Shown: positions 30,514 through 42,228 of the stretch, piece by piece
Layout: every line of letters starts with the position of its first letter
Numbering within the stretch: position 1 is the first letter of the stretch
Source of the DNA: Phytophthora colocasiae
Lineage: Eukaryota; Oomycota; Peronosporomycetes; Peronosporales; Peronosporaceae
DNA: 64,000 bases
Direction: 5' to 3'
NCBI GenBank assembly: GCA_018806915.1
Contig: JAGKQI010000035.1
Coordinates: 1-64,000, forward strand
Notes under the pieces: generated by a model
What the model was told of the DNA's origin: nothing
Seen by the model: the letters and a program-made list of their open reading frames with translations, nothing else
Databases searched by the model: none
Translations under genes and position numbers: made by a program

Positions 30514-32346
30514 GATAACCTCGCGTTGGGATCATATACGGTACAGATCTGATAAAGGATCTGGCCCATCTACTTTGATAGAGATCTGATAGCTGGACAG
30601 GAACATGCCAAAGATGTAAATGGTTTATTCGTCTCTCCCGATTTAAATGCCATCACCAAGCTACGTGCTTATTGCTCAACACTTTGCTCTTGCTATCATA
30701 TCGGCATATCCACAGCCTCCTCGTCCGATGAGCACCCGGACGACAGTTCTTCAGCGGCCGGCTCTTCATCTTCTGACTCGTCGGAGATGTCTTCGGGCAG
30801 TTCAACGGGTACGGGCAGCTGGATCAGCATACGAGGTGGGCGGCGAGCGCGTCCACGAGGAATGTCAGTGAGGCGCTGAACATACTCTGCCGAGAGAGAC
30901 TTAATCACGCCTACAAAAGTTGCCATGCTAGGCGAGGCTTCAGAAAGCGGTTATTTAGCTCCCGGTTAAACCTTTCCAGAGGATTACTCGTGCGAGCAAC
31001 AAGTTCATTGTTCAGGCCAGCCACGTTCCACACACTCACGTCGTAATGGTCCACCCACGTCCGCTGGAAATAGCCCCAGAACTCTCTCCACTTCGCTTTA
31101 GAGTACGATGCCAGACTCGGTGCAACGCTTACGAATCTCATGCTTTACCCACTTAATGCAGCGCTTAATGAGACCGGGGCTGACGACGGTCAGCATGTCA
31201 AAAACCCCACGGCTCATTGCAATAGCACACTCTTCCGCAGGGATAGCGAACCGCTTCATAGCGCGTCTAATGGCCTGCTTCAGGTGAAATAGGCAGCCGA
31301 TTATGATTGCGTCGGGAAACTGTGTCTGTACGGCCTGGATCAAAGCACTCTCGAAGTCGCACACGACTTCTGCAGGCTCGAGCTGCTGGTCTGTACCTTG
31401 CACAATGAAGTGCATGATGTCCCAAAACGAATCCCCGCTTCGTGAGGTGCTCAATACATAGTACACCGGTACGTATAGCCCTGAAGCACGGTCGTGAACC
31501 ATGATAATCACACACTGCTTGTAGCTGCGCGGAACACAACGGAATGTACCGTCGATAAAAATAGTCGTCCCGTGGTAGCTCAGTAGGTTAATTAGCGAAG
31601 GGTGCGCCCAACCGATTAGTCGTGTAGGTTGATTGAGATTTTCTCGGTTCGCCGTGACATGATGGAACTGGAAGAATGACACTGATTCATTCAGTGCTGT
31701 GGAAAGCGGAAGAATTTCGACCGCATCATGTATTTCCCCGCTGAAGTGTCGGTTTCTTGCTTGGTACACACGTCGAAGAACTTGGGGCTCGGATAGCCCA
31801 CGCAAGACGTGCTCGTTGTTAGCACCGTAGAATTCGTCCCTCACACCATCCCAAATCACCCGCGCTGGAACAGCGACTTGTTCAATAGCCAATACATCTA
31901 CTCTGTCCTTCATGGCACTCGTCACGTCCGTCAGGCTAGCGACCGAAGCATCTACATTACGACAGGTGTGGGGCCGTCCAACTGTGTAGCCCATTGTGCT
32001 GGTGAAGAACGCCATGGTGCCAGAGCAGCCTTGGCGCCAATGGCTGCACCGGTACGCGATTTTTCGTGAGGACGCCCAAGCACGCGTGTACTTGTAGCCG
32101 CGGAAAAAGCACGTCGTGGTCTCCTGACGAACTTGGCCTCGAGGACGACCTGGTATGACGCTACGTGAGGTCTCTGGTGTGTCTGGGAGAGCCTCCATAA
32201 TGCCAAGTGAGCCTTTGTCTGCATGTACGCCACTGATCTATGCTTCTTCTAACCGTCCATTTCCAGATCTCATTGCTGATCCTGCAAAAACGAGGTATGT
32301 ACCAAAAACAGATCTGTACCGTATATGATCCCAACGAGGTTTTACC
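30514..32346 (-). mobile_element. MULE (Mutator-like) DNA transposon
   Basis: Terminal inverted repeats of ~35 bp: the left end has TTGGGATCATATACGGTACA and the right end has its reverse complement next to CCCAACGAGG. They are flanked by the 8-bp duplication AGAGGAAC (30506-30513 and 32347-32354). The element is 1833 bp and encodes a minus-strand MULE transposase with two frameshifts. Confidence 0.85.
30696..32198 (-). pseudogene. MULE transposase with FLYWCH-like finger
   Basis: N-terminal Cys/His finger (CFFRGYKYTRAWASSRKIAYRC-like region near residues 30-75), then the DDE core: TIFIDGTFRCVP (Asp), AEVVCDFESALIQA (Asp) and GCLFHLKQAIRR (the C-x2-H signature). The frame is lost near 31100-31140, continuing as YSKAKWREFWGYFQRTW and TSNPLERFNRELNNRF, and again near 30926, continuing as MATFVGVIKSLSAEYVQRL to an acidic tail. 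Total length (~480 codons) fits the family, so this is a recent but disabled copy. Confidence 0.85.
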
Positions 32347-32354
32347 AGAGGAAC

Positions 32355-33270
32355 TACTTGATCAAAGGACTACAAAGCTTCTCAACGCCGCCTTTGGACA
32401 CATTCTGAGTCAGAAACTGGTGCTGCGACGCGTGTGTATATTTCCTCCTGGTACTCGAGCATTGCAGTTGTTATCGCCTTCCCAGGAAGGTTCAAGCGAC
32501 CAAAGTGAACGTCGAGAGTGCCGAGTGGATCATGGAGCTCAAGAAGAGGTCATTGAAAATGTGGTACAAGGTTTACATAGCGTTATGCAGCACCCAGAGC
32601 AAGAAGACCGGTCTAGACATATCAAAGCGGTCTGTGTCCTTCTCGCGTCAGTTGTTGGTTTTGTATTTGCGCCATTACTGAAGATTGTGTTCGACAGCTT
32701 AATTGACTTGGCAAACCGGATTGAGATATTCAACCACCTGTACTAGCCAAGCCAAGTAGCAGCAACCAGGAATAACCAGTTAATCAACTTCAATTTCCTG
32801 TACCAGAAGACGGATGTTGTCGCATTTCTGGTGGATACGACCTACGCGGAGCTCATTAAACCCGAAGTTCAGCGTCAATTGGAGAAATACGTAATTCCTA
32901 CTGCTGAGTTTGAAAACACTTTTGCCTCGAGGAATCATACTGAAGAAGCCAGAGTTTGTCAAAGCGTGTGAACGTCGAGGACTGACGTCCTAGATTACCG
33001 ATCCGCTGATGAAGTTCCTTCCCTCCTTAAATATGAGCCCAAGTCGGTGGAGGACTCGACGGAGAGTACAGCTCCTCCTTTTCCTGCTGCTGACGTTCGT
33101 CGACTTCTTCTCTCTCTTTGATCTCCATATATTTTTGAAAAGAAAAATGCGGCGATTCCCGCAAATGTATCTATTCTTTCAGTTTGTGATATCCGAAAGT
33201 CCTTGTAGTGAATTATTAATTTGCTGAACAACAGCTTGTCGGGGGAACCTTCATCAGAATCAATCCGCGG
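32355..33270 (+). pseudogene. Degenerate host gene downstream of the MULE
   Basis: Continues the split gene from 30489: LLDQRTTKLLNAAFGHILSQ, then after frame changes VYISSWYSSIAVVIAFPGRF, ESAEWIMELKKRSLKMWY, and further on VDTTYAELIKPEVQRQLEKY. Coding-like but frameshifted throughout; I do not recognise the family. Beyond ~32980 nothing further can be supported apart from a short coding-like stretch at 33000-33110. Confidence 0.4.
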
Positions 33271-33935
33271 ATCAATGTAGCACCAATCCTTCAACTGTAT
33301 TCAGTTTTTTTTCACGTTGCTTTATGACGGAGTGCCTCTCGACCAGTTGTTCATGAACCAGACACAATTCTCGTGTCCCTCCGTCTTCCATCTCCTTTCG
33401 GGTCGTAGAGAAGAAAACTATGGTGCGAGTCGTTGTTTGGTTTCCCGAGAAGTAAGCTCTCAAGCACTCCGGAATCCGTAATCTCTTCGATTCGTTCTGT
33501 TGGTTCATCGACTGCGATGTTAACTTCCTCAGGGTCTACCACCCAACAATTCCGTACCATACCGCCAAATTTCCAGAATGTTTTCTTGATCTCATCGTCA
33601 CTAAATGGGTACTGCAGAAGGACAGCAGCTAGTTGAAGCTCTTCCAATGTCCACGGAGGTAAACAGTAAGTCTGACGACATTTTCTGGATACTTTTAACC
33701 CCTCGTTTGGGCTGGTAAAAACAACGGTTTGCCCATATTCCATCTCCGGTGAACCATCGCAGAGCCATAGCACTTTGTCATGCCTCATATCATCTAGCTC
33801 CAATAAAAGCTCCATTTGAGCTGCCGTAGCGTGCACTCGGGGTGGTTTGCTTGGCTCAAACACAGATAACTTCTTGATTTTGCTGTTCATGTTATATGTT
33901 GATGCGATGATGGTCCAGTCATGCGGAAACGATCC
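33271..33935 (-). pseudogene. Crinkler/RHS-like NTPase fragment, diverged copy
   Basis: Minus-strand reading from ~33935: DWTIIASTYNMNSKIKKLSV, VLWLCDGSPEMEYGQTVVF, WTLEELQLAAVLLQYPF and DPKGDGRRRDTRIVSG. It corresponds to the middle of the array NTPase but differs at many residues, so it is not part of the recent tandem expansion. The N-terminus with the P-loop and the C-terminus are absent. Confidence 0.75.
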
Positions 33936-34132
33936 CCGAAAAAGAGCACGAACAATGCGTAACGGTGAGCAATCTACGACAGTATCTTAAGTTTATCCAA
34001 AATGATTCAGTCTTAACACCAAGACCAAGTGTCGGCAAACCTTACAACTGTCAATTGTTGTCATCGTTTGGTATTTTTCGAAAGTTTCAATTGCTTCAAA
34101 ATAAATTATGCAGCTACGTCGTAGAGTTGAGC
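33936..34132. other. Spacer between two NTPase copies
   Basis: No gene or repeat seen. Confidence 0.4.
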
Positions 34133-36039
34133 TTAGCCTGACGACGCCACATACTGAGGGATCTCGTCCACCATCTTGACATTCGCCGGGTCATCCAAGC
34201 ACTGTACCTCTTGTTCCCAAAGTCTCACCGCACGTGACCAATTCTCCCTATCCTTCTCGTCTTCCAGCGTCAGGTTTCCATTTTGAAAGTCGTCAATTTT
34301 CTCCTCCAAGTCGGCAATCGTTTTCACATTGTACGTTCTCAGCATCTTCAGCGTACCTGACCCAATGCCTTCAACTTCATCAACCCGTTCAGGACATATA
34401 CCGTTTGAGAGGATTTGCTGCCGATTAAAGTCCTTCAATCCAACCGCAGGGTGGAAAAAGATCAGTGTCGCGTGTTTTGGGTTGGCCTTGACCATATCCA
34501 GTAGACCTAGTTTCTTGAGCAGGTAAATTATTCCAGACGCGCGCACGGGGATAGTCGTTGAATCAGCCATCCGAAAGAGTAAAATACGCTTGTCCTTCTC
34601 ATTCAGCGATGGAGTCTCTCCAACTGGTAGAACAGGGAAGTAAAACCCGTCCACGGACAAGTTGTTGTTCAGCTTGTGGTACGGTCCGTTATTCAGAAGC
34701 GCAGTATTGAGTTCGTTGCTCTGGAAAATATCCATCTCGGCACTCTCCACGATTTTAAACCTCGTTCCACGTTCGGTAGCCACATCAAGACGTCGCGCGA
34801 TCAAAGGACGTCCACGTTGCAGCTTTGTGTGTACACGAACTTCAAGAATCGATCTGCGAAGTGACTCAGCGTCAGGAATTCCCAGAAGTAAATCTTGGGC
34901 TTGATTCATTCTGCCTTTGATAACGGAGAACAACCGCTTGGCCAATTTTTCACGAACCATCGCAGACACAAGTTTCGTGTCCCATTGCCTTCCGTCTCCT
35001 TTCGGTTCGTAGTGTAGGAAATAATGGTGTCTGTCATCCATTGGTACTCCAACAAGTAACTTATTGGAGAGCTTCACGACAGGTAATTACTTCAGTAGGT
35101 TTCGTTAGCCTGTTCAGTTCGCAAGGAAGTTCACGAGGGTCCAGCATGAAACAATTCCCGTGCCACGCCGCCAAATTTCCAGAACCGGTTCTCGATTTCA
35201 TCATCACTAAACGGATAATCCAGTACAGAAGCAGCCAACTGAAGCTCTTCCAGTGTCCATGGGGTAGATAGTAAGTATGGCGGTATCTCCAGGAATACCT
35301 AACCGGTCGGTTGGGCTAGTAAATACAACCATTTGCCCAATATCTTGAATCTTCTCGCTTCTGAGGTCCGTCGCAAAGCCACAGTATCTTTTTCTCCAAG
35401 GATTTTGAGTTTGCTGTCTCCATCTCGTCCCCATGTAGTCGTAAAATGATGTTTCTTTGGACCGTTCCGGAGGGAAATCGATGCACTTCATGTAGTTTCC
35501 CTGGTCCAAACACCGTCAGCTTTCTGCTTCGGCTGTTCATGTCAAAATCTGAAGTGATGATGGTCCAGTCATCGTGAGTTTTGCGGACAAGATCAGCGAA
35601 AAAGCGTAAAAATAAAGATTTTCCAATGCCTAGCGATACATAATTGTGAGTCAAGAGTTATAATATCTCTACACAAAGGATACCACGTACCCGGCGTACC
35701 CGTGACCGTCACATACTCTGCCTTCCTCTCTACTAACAGAGCTTCCACTTTCAAATAATATTCTGCATAGCACTCACGGACAAAAAAGAACTCACCACCT
35801 CTGTAAGTATCCAGAAGTGGTATATCGTCTGGTATCTTGGCCTTGACGTTCACGGGGATGCCACTTTTGGTACTGCTCACATCTGTAGGTTTATTCTGAT
35901 TCGAGGAATTGTTGTCACTGTTCGTCATCAGCTTTTGCACTTTACGTTGTTGCTGCTGTCCTTCGTCATTTTCTCCTACTCCTTCCTGGACATTACCCAG
36001 GAGAAGCCGTTTACCGGTTGTAGACGTAAGAAGACTCAT
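34133..36039 (-). pseudogene. Crinkler/RHS-like NTPase with complete C-terminus
   Basis: Start codon 36039-36037 (MSLLTSTTGKRLLLGN). Exon 1 is 35691-36039, the intron 35630-35690 (61 bp, GT-AG) and exon 2 starts at 35629, again splitting Walker A (GTPG/IGKS). A frameshift near 35345 interrupts the region after LWLCDGPQKRED; further frame loss occurs at 35080-35200. From 35077 to 34133 the frame is open for 314 residues: VREKLAKRLFSVIKGRMNQA, a central LSVDGFYFPVLP ... LLFRMADSTTIPVRASGI stretch that resembles in spacing the Crinkler/RHS C-terminal nuclease-like region, and a helix-hairpin-helix-like VEGIGSGTLKMLRTYNVKT. It defines what the truncated array copies have lost. Confidence 0.75.
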
Positions 36040-36225
36040 TTGCTTCAAAGAAAAAAATGCGGGAATGACAACAATGGACCAAAACTGTGCGTTTAAAACT
36101 TGTAAAAATATGTAACTTGGAAAAACCACTCGAACACTCCCAATGATTTTACTTTGTTTCTCATGGCCGTTGCTGTCTAAACTAGATAGAGTAGCTGGAG
36201 GCTCTTTCTCCTTGCAGAGCGCTGG

Positions 36226-36520
36226 CAGTTGACGTTCAAGACGAATCGACCGTACTGGCAGTGGCCAAGCAGTTAAAAGGTATCCTAATCAACAACGCTG
36301 GTATCTTTGGGAGGGGCACAGCATGACCTCGACATCCAAGGAAAACATGAAGTTGCCGCAGTGAGGCCATCTTTTGACCACACGAGCGTTGAGACTGGCG
36401 ACCAAAAGGAATGAGGAACTGCGTCGATGTCCAGCATCTATGCCAGCACTGAAACCGGTGGGCTTTCTACACTGTACGTCCAAGACGGCAGTGGACATGG
36501 TGAACCGCACTTTGCCATGC
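36226..36520 (+). pseudogene. SDR fragment
   Basis: Plus-strand reading LAVDVQDESTVLAVAKQLKG, then LINNAGIFG (the NNAG motif) and SMTSTSKEN, and after a frame change LHCTSKTAVDMVN (catalytic S/K helix). It matches the SDR at 39620-42703 with internal deletions. The N-terminal cofactor motif is absent. Confidence 0.65.
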
Positions 36521-38044
36521 TCGTGTTCCTCGTACCGAACCTATTCACGTAGCTCGCAGCTACGTTCCGGTATTAGCCACGTCAGGCTCTGTAACTTGGT
36601 TGTTTGATCCCCCATCGGTCGTTGATCTCAATCTTGAGCCTGACAAACCACATATTTTGGATCCATAGTGCTGTACGTATTCGGGGCAAGCTGGGTTTGC
36701 CTTGTTGTTTGGGGATGCGTTGCTGGTGCCGCTAGTGATGCGCTGTGTGTCAATTTACAGCCGGCTCTAGATATTCCCACATTCGATTTGTTGCTGCATT
36801 TGAACTGTTGAGCGATCACGAAGCTTACTCCCACTTTTAGGCAAGATCCACGTACTCTTTAGGTATCAACCATTGCCACGAAAGAGAACGCCAAGGACGC
36901 CAAGAACGGCATTTTCGCCGCACGAACGACAACGTGCACGTCCTTGTCGTTTCAGCGCTTGAACACGGCGGAGGGCTCAGGTCTGATGGAAGCGATCGTC
37001 GATCGAGTCGGAGCTTGAGAATTTGCGCAAAAAGCCCTTGGGGACAGTGTTGGGGACCGAATTTTCTCGTGGAACGAGAACGCGAGCACCGAGTGTCCCC
37101 AAAGCCTAAAATTGGCCACGCTCTGGGTGGATGCAACAGTCTCTGGCACCGTTAAAACACGGTTGCTGATCCACAAGGATGGGGTGCAACGCCTTGTTGA
37201 ATGATTAGATGAAGGCTTTGACTGATGAGCGAAACTTCGCTCACAAGCTCCATCCGGAGTTGGGCGCATCCTTCAGTTTTTGATTAATGGTGATGCTTCT
37301 TTCAGCTTTGAGCATCCCGTTCCAGAGCATCTCAACGACGGCATTTGAGTTATCAGTTGAGAAGGAAGTGGAAACGTACAGGTACTGTACTTAACTGTAA
37401 AACAGCAAGAAGAAGACCGTTTGAAGTCTGGGAGGGATCTCATTGCGAAGCTTTTGAAAACAGGAAGCAACCGGAGCTATACAGTTCGAGAATGTCCTCA
37501 ATGAGGACTCCTCATCTAATCGTACTGTATGTTGGAATTCTAAAAGAAAGGCCAGCTTCATCCATTCAAGCGCAAGCTTCATGACAGCGTCATCTCCAAG
37601 AAAGTTGGAAAGAGCCTGTGAACCTCGTGCAAATGAGCTTTGGAGAGACGTTTTCGCAATTGGAACATGGGCTTCAAGATGCAGGTTTAACTTCGACATG
37701 GGCAGAATCAGAACCGGATCTCGATTCGAGGAACTAAAAAATGAGATCGAGAAAGATTGTGAGAGTCCCCAAGGCAGCGGCTGGGGACGTTTACATTCCG
37801 GAATACTATTTCCCACGAGTGTAGACGGAGCAACGCGATCCTCCTTGGCCAACGGATGCAGACTTTGTACCTATACGACCTACGAAAACAGTCGTAGAAT
37901 TGGCGATGGGCGCTACTGTACGTGTCTTTGAGCTGTATCGTTCTGTAGCTCCGGTGTGTCGGTGCATGAGCTGGACAGGTATCGAGACTTCCGGTGCATG
38001 AGCTCATTAGCCATTTTACCTCGTCGGTGAACAACCAACTCAAA
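36521..38044. other. Degenerate coding-like sequence, unassigned
   Basis: No intact gene. Coding-like stretches on the plus strand such as ALTDERNFAHKLHPELGASF (~37200-37270), EEDRLKSGRDLIAKLLKTGS (~37400-37460) and KRKLHDSVISKKVGKSL (~37565-37620) suggest one or two old pseudogenes with many stops. Family not recognised. Confidence 0.35.
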
Positions 38045-39549
38045 ATGACTTCTTCATCGCGTTTCAACCGCCGTATCTTCACGTTCGAAGATGCCAAGGC
38101 GGCGTTCAACATCTTTGCTGCGTCTGCGGTATCGGGTCTCTCGGAATGCCGTCCAACTACGCGCGTGCCGGTTGGGTCTTCGCTACGATCGCTCTGCTGT
38201 TCATGGCCATTGTTAACATCTACTCGTCCGTGGTGCTGTCCAAGGTGCTGCTGGTCGCCCCTGCTACTGTCAAGACGTACGGTGATCTCGGTGAGTGGGT
38301 CGCTGGCAAAGGTGGTCGTCTTCTAGTCACGATCTCCCAAATGGGTGTGTGTCTGCTGCTACCGTGCGCGTTCCTGGTGCTTGGTGGCACGTTGCTCGAC
38401 GTGCTGTTCCCGGACTGCTTCCAGTCAGTCCGTGTGGATCATCTTTCATGGCTCTCATGGGTCGTCCCCGTCGCACTAATCCCTACCATGAAGGAAAGCA
38501 CCGGCATGGCTGTCGCTGGATGCCTCGGCACGATCGTGGCTGACATCATCGGAATTTCTATCCTCATCTACGAGGAGCGTGGCCACCCGTCCCCGCCTAC
38601 TGCTGACGTGACGCTGCACCAGGTCATCACGACGTTCGGCAACCTGTCGCTGGCGTACGCTGCGGCTACTGTGATCCCTGATCTTCAGCGCCAGCACTCG
38701 CAGCCTGAACGTATGCCCCGTGTCATCATCGTGAGTTTGGGCATCGCTTCGGCCTTCTTCTTCGCCATTGCCGTTGCCGGTTACGCTGTCGGTGGTTGCC
38801 AAATGTCCGGTAACCTGCTCTTCTCCGTTGCCAACACGTCCGACCCGTACACGGTCACTACGCTCGGGTTCCTTGCCGACCGCGGTGCTGCTGTAGTGAT
38901 GGCCTACCTATTCATGCAAATGCACCTGTCCATCGCTTTCTCGACGTTCCTGCACCCGGCCTTCTACATGTTCGAGCGCATGATCCTCGGCATGCACAAG
39001 GTGGATGAGGCCGTCTTGGACGCCGACGCCGAAGAGAAGATGTCGTACATTGCGTCTTCTACGCCCGCTGCGCCTGACCTTGAAAGCAATGAGCACCACC
39101 GCGTCTCCCGTCCGCGTGTGTCCGGCCGTCCATCGGTCACTAACACGATGATCGCTGAGGAGGACTTGTCCGAGTACACTGGCGGTGGCAACGTGCTGCG
39201 CTACATTACGATGCGTATTGCGCTTATCACTGTGCTGGTTATCCTGTCGATTCTACTGCGGTCGCACTTCCTCGACCTGGTCGACTTTACTGGTGCGACG
39301 TTCATCACACTGTCCAGTCTCATTGTACCGCTGGTGTTCTACATCAAGGTATTCTGGAACAAGATCCCGGCGTGGGAGAAGCTCCTTTGCGTCGGTATTG
39401 CTACCATTTGCACCGTCTGCGGCTTCTACGTCATGATCTACGCCGGCAAGAACCTCTTCAACCCGGACGACGACGACGAGGCCACGTTCCCCTACTGTTC
39501 GGCCGCGTTTCAGGATGAACCATACTACATCAGGAACAACACCGCGTAG
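38045..39549 (+). CDS. Amino acid/auxin permease family transporter, frameshift near start
   Basis: A 467-residue frame from ATG 38146 has about ten hydrophobic segments and fits the AAAP (Aa_trans) secondary transporters that move amino acids with protons across plasma or vacuolar membranes. Upstream, ATG 38045 opens MTSSSRFNRRIFTFEDAKAA with NIF, the conserved start of this family, in a frame one base off. One added base at ~38121 (TTTGCTGCG) would give CVCGIGSLGMPSNYARAGW, the expected first helix. Either a real one-base loss or a consensus error; starting at 38146 would cut into helix 1. The loop at residues ~285-345 is hydrophilic and Ser/Glu-rich. It ends just before the SDR pseudogene on the other strand. 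Confidence 0.85.
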
Positions 39550-39894
39550 AGTACAAAGTAGTAAATGTCCTTATGTTCATAATACAGAATGTGTAGAACA
39601 CTCTCCAATTGTACTGTCCTCACCAAGGAAGCACCGTCCCGTCATAGTCCATGAGCTTCCCAGTATCATCTATCGTTGCGTCCTCGATCACATTTGCCAT
39701 ATCTTCGACAACCTTGGCTGCTTCCCTTTCGTAACTACTAAGCGGCATTTCCGTGTAGATCATACCCGGGTCCAGAAGGATCACCGCGATGTTGTCGCGC
39801 TCCAGCTCATTAGCCATACTGCGGTGCAGCGCCGTCTTAGACGTGCAGTAGGCGATCGGACCGCCGCGCTTTCGATGCTGGCGTAGATAGTAGA

Positions 39895-40174
39895 TGTTGA
39901 AGTAATGATTTGCGCAGAGTTGTTAGGTAGACGAAGGATGGAGACGAATAAAATAGTGCATAGAATATTGGAGAGGAAGTCTTGAGTGTAGATGAAGAAT
40001 GGGCTTGTGTGCTGAAGATGGTAAAAGAAGAAGTGATAAATTAGAGAGTCTGGTGTTCTGGAGGGGAGTTATTCTCCACCAACCAGTCCAGTTAAATAGG
40101 ATTTCACTATATGGAACTGCACAATTTAATACCCTTAGATAGGTGTCATCACTGCAGAGATGGTAACTTCAACA
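39895..40174 (-). repeat. TRIM-like element LTR (left)
   Basis: 280 bp, TGTTGAAGTAATG ... GGTAACTTCAACA; direct repeat of 41950-42228. Confidence 0.9.
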
Positions 40175-41949
40175 GCCTCCCACATCGAGGAATGTGTATG
40201 ACGCTCTATCTGTCGAGTAGAAATTAATGCCCCACAGGTGGCTGTTTTAACAGTCCTGTGCGAACATGAATATGACCTTTTTCCTTTGACTTCGTTGTCA
40301 GATTTGTCATTTTCTTGCCAGTTTTGGCGTGGTTGTGCAAATTTCTTGTTTTCATTGTTATTTTTGGCTATTCAGGAAAACCTTAGAGGAGAAAACCTGT
40401 TCATCGTCATTATTAACGCTTTTGTACGCGTGTTGAGAAAGCTATTCAGGAAAACCTTTAATTTTAAGGATCAAAACCTGTTCGCTGTATTGTAGGCTCG
40501 GAGGATACATCTGTTCGTATTGATATTTGTGTAAGCAGTGTTTACATTTTTTAAACTGCCAGTTTTGTGCTCTTTTGTTGGTATTTCTTCACATGTTGTC
40601 TTACGGTTTTTTAGTTATGTTTTTTTTGGCTGGACTTACAAAGTACATCTGCCTCCCAGTTTCCTGAAACTGGTTCATTTTTAAACTGTTTTAACGATGA
40701 GAGTTTATAGGTTCAAATATTTTTAAGAAAGGCTACAGCTTTTACAGCACAAATAACCACACAGTGTCATCAGCAGCGTACGCATCATTTTTGCAGTTAG
40801 TGCTCAGCTTTCATCATTGGGGCTATAATTCTCCCTAGAGGCTCATCGAGTTGTTTCTCGTTTAGAAGATTTTATTTATGTTTTACCTTTCAAGTGCTAA
40901 GACTTGTAAACTATCAAATCAATGTGCAGTAAAACTTATAGTTTGCTTTATGTAGACAGAAGCGTGTCGTGTATTTCAGAAAGTATTGAGAATTTTCTTC
41001 TTTTTGTTGTTACGTTTTGTATAGCTGGAAATGTTTGAAATTCATGCCAGTGACTGAATGTAGTTTGGCGTAGTGTTGGCGCTAATGCCTCCCAGTTTCG
41101 TACATTTCAGCACATACTTTTGATAATAGACGCAAGTCTGTATAGCCGAATTTGATGTTGCTTTAACAAATTACAAGCCGTAGTTCTACCAGGGTAGTTC
41201 GCTATAGCTTGGCATCGAGCCAGTATATTTTGGTTGTACGAATCTTAGGCAGATTAGAAAGTGTTACACTTGGTAGTGTACATATAGTAGTAGTACTACT
41301 GTAGTAGTACATAGAATGCTACAGTACTGCTCGACATTGCAAAATATTAATACCGTTTTATTGGTAGTACTACGTAGTACTATATTGCCAGACTGCCATT
41401 GGCTAGTGCTGCAGCGATGCTGCGTGGTTCAAAAGGTAAAGGCACGTACATGTACGTAGAGCACAAGGGAATGTCTCCTATAACATCGGCGTTACGGCCG
41501 GCATAACACGGCTGCGTGGTGCTCGTGCAGTAGTGCAGTTAGTTTTCCAGAGCTCTTGGCCTGCTGGATAAAAGACAGAGCATGGCAGATGTTCTGCTAA
41601 TGCAGCGCAGCAGCGTCAGAGCTGGCGCATAGGGCATCGTGCCCTCACACCTCGGCAGTAGCCGGAATAGCACGGAAATTGTAACTCATGCAGCGGTACA
41701 GCTCGAACGCTGGCGCGGAGGCTTCGTAGCCCCTCAGCATGGTGATAGTACAGCTCATGCAGCACTACAGCTCAGTGGCTGGCACATTTGGTAGTGTTGG
41801 GTTTGCAGGAATACACGTGGCAGCCGTCAGGCTTGCTAGACACGCGGCCTCTCCGGGGCGATTCTCTTGCCTCGTTGATTTTTGAGAGGAGCTTGAATCA
41901 AGCGTCTCCGGTTCTTCATACACGCAGGTGAAGCGTTGGGCTCATAACC

Positions 41950-42228
41950 TGTTGAAGTAATGATTTGCGCAGAGTTGTTAGGTAGACGAAGGATGGAGAC
42001 GAATAAAATAATGCATAGAATATTGGAGAGGAAGTCTTGAGTGTAGATGAAGAATGGGCTTGTGTGCTGAAGATGGTAAAGAAGAAAGTGATAAATTAGA
42101 GAGTCTGGTGTTCTGGAGGGAGTTATTCTCCACCAACCAGTCCAGTTAAATAGGATTTCACTATATGGAACTGCACAATTTAATACCCTTAGATAGGTGT
42201 CATCACTGCAGAGATGGTAACTTCAACA
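41950..42228 (-). repeat. TRIM-like element LTR (right)
   Basis: 279 bp direct repeat of 39895-40174, preceded by the primer-binding site. Confidence 0.9.

Larger units (their letters stand above)
39895..42228 (-). mobile_element. TRIM-like non-coding LTR retrotransposon
   Basis: LTRs 39895-40174 (280 bp) and 41950-42228 (279 bp), each TGTTGAAG...CTTCAACA, with a 5-bp duplication GTAGA on both sides (39890-39894, 42229-42233). The LTRs differ at a few positions. The iMet-type primer site TTGGGCTCATAACC (41936-41949) adjoins the right LTR, and a purine tract (GGGAGGC on the minus strand) adjoins the left, so the element reads on the minus strand. The 1.77-kb interior has no gag or pol and only an 85-codon ORF with no recognised domain. 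Confidence 0.88.

Noticed and set aside
41280..41400. TAGTAGTACTAC palindromes as a separate transposon end
   Set aside because: They lie inside the TRIM-like element with no matching second end or target duplication.
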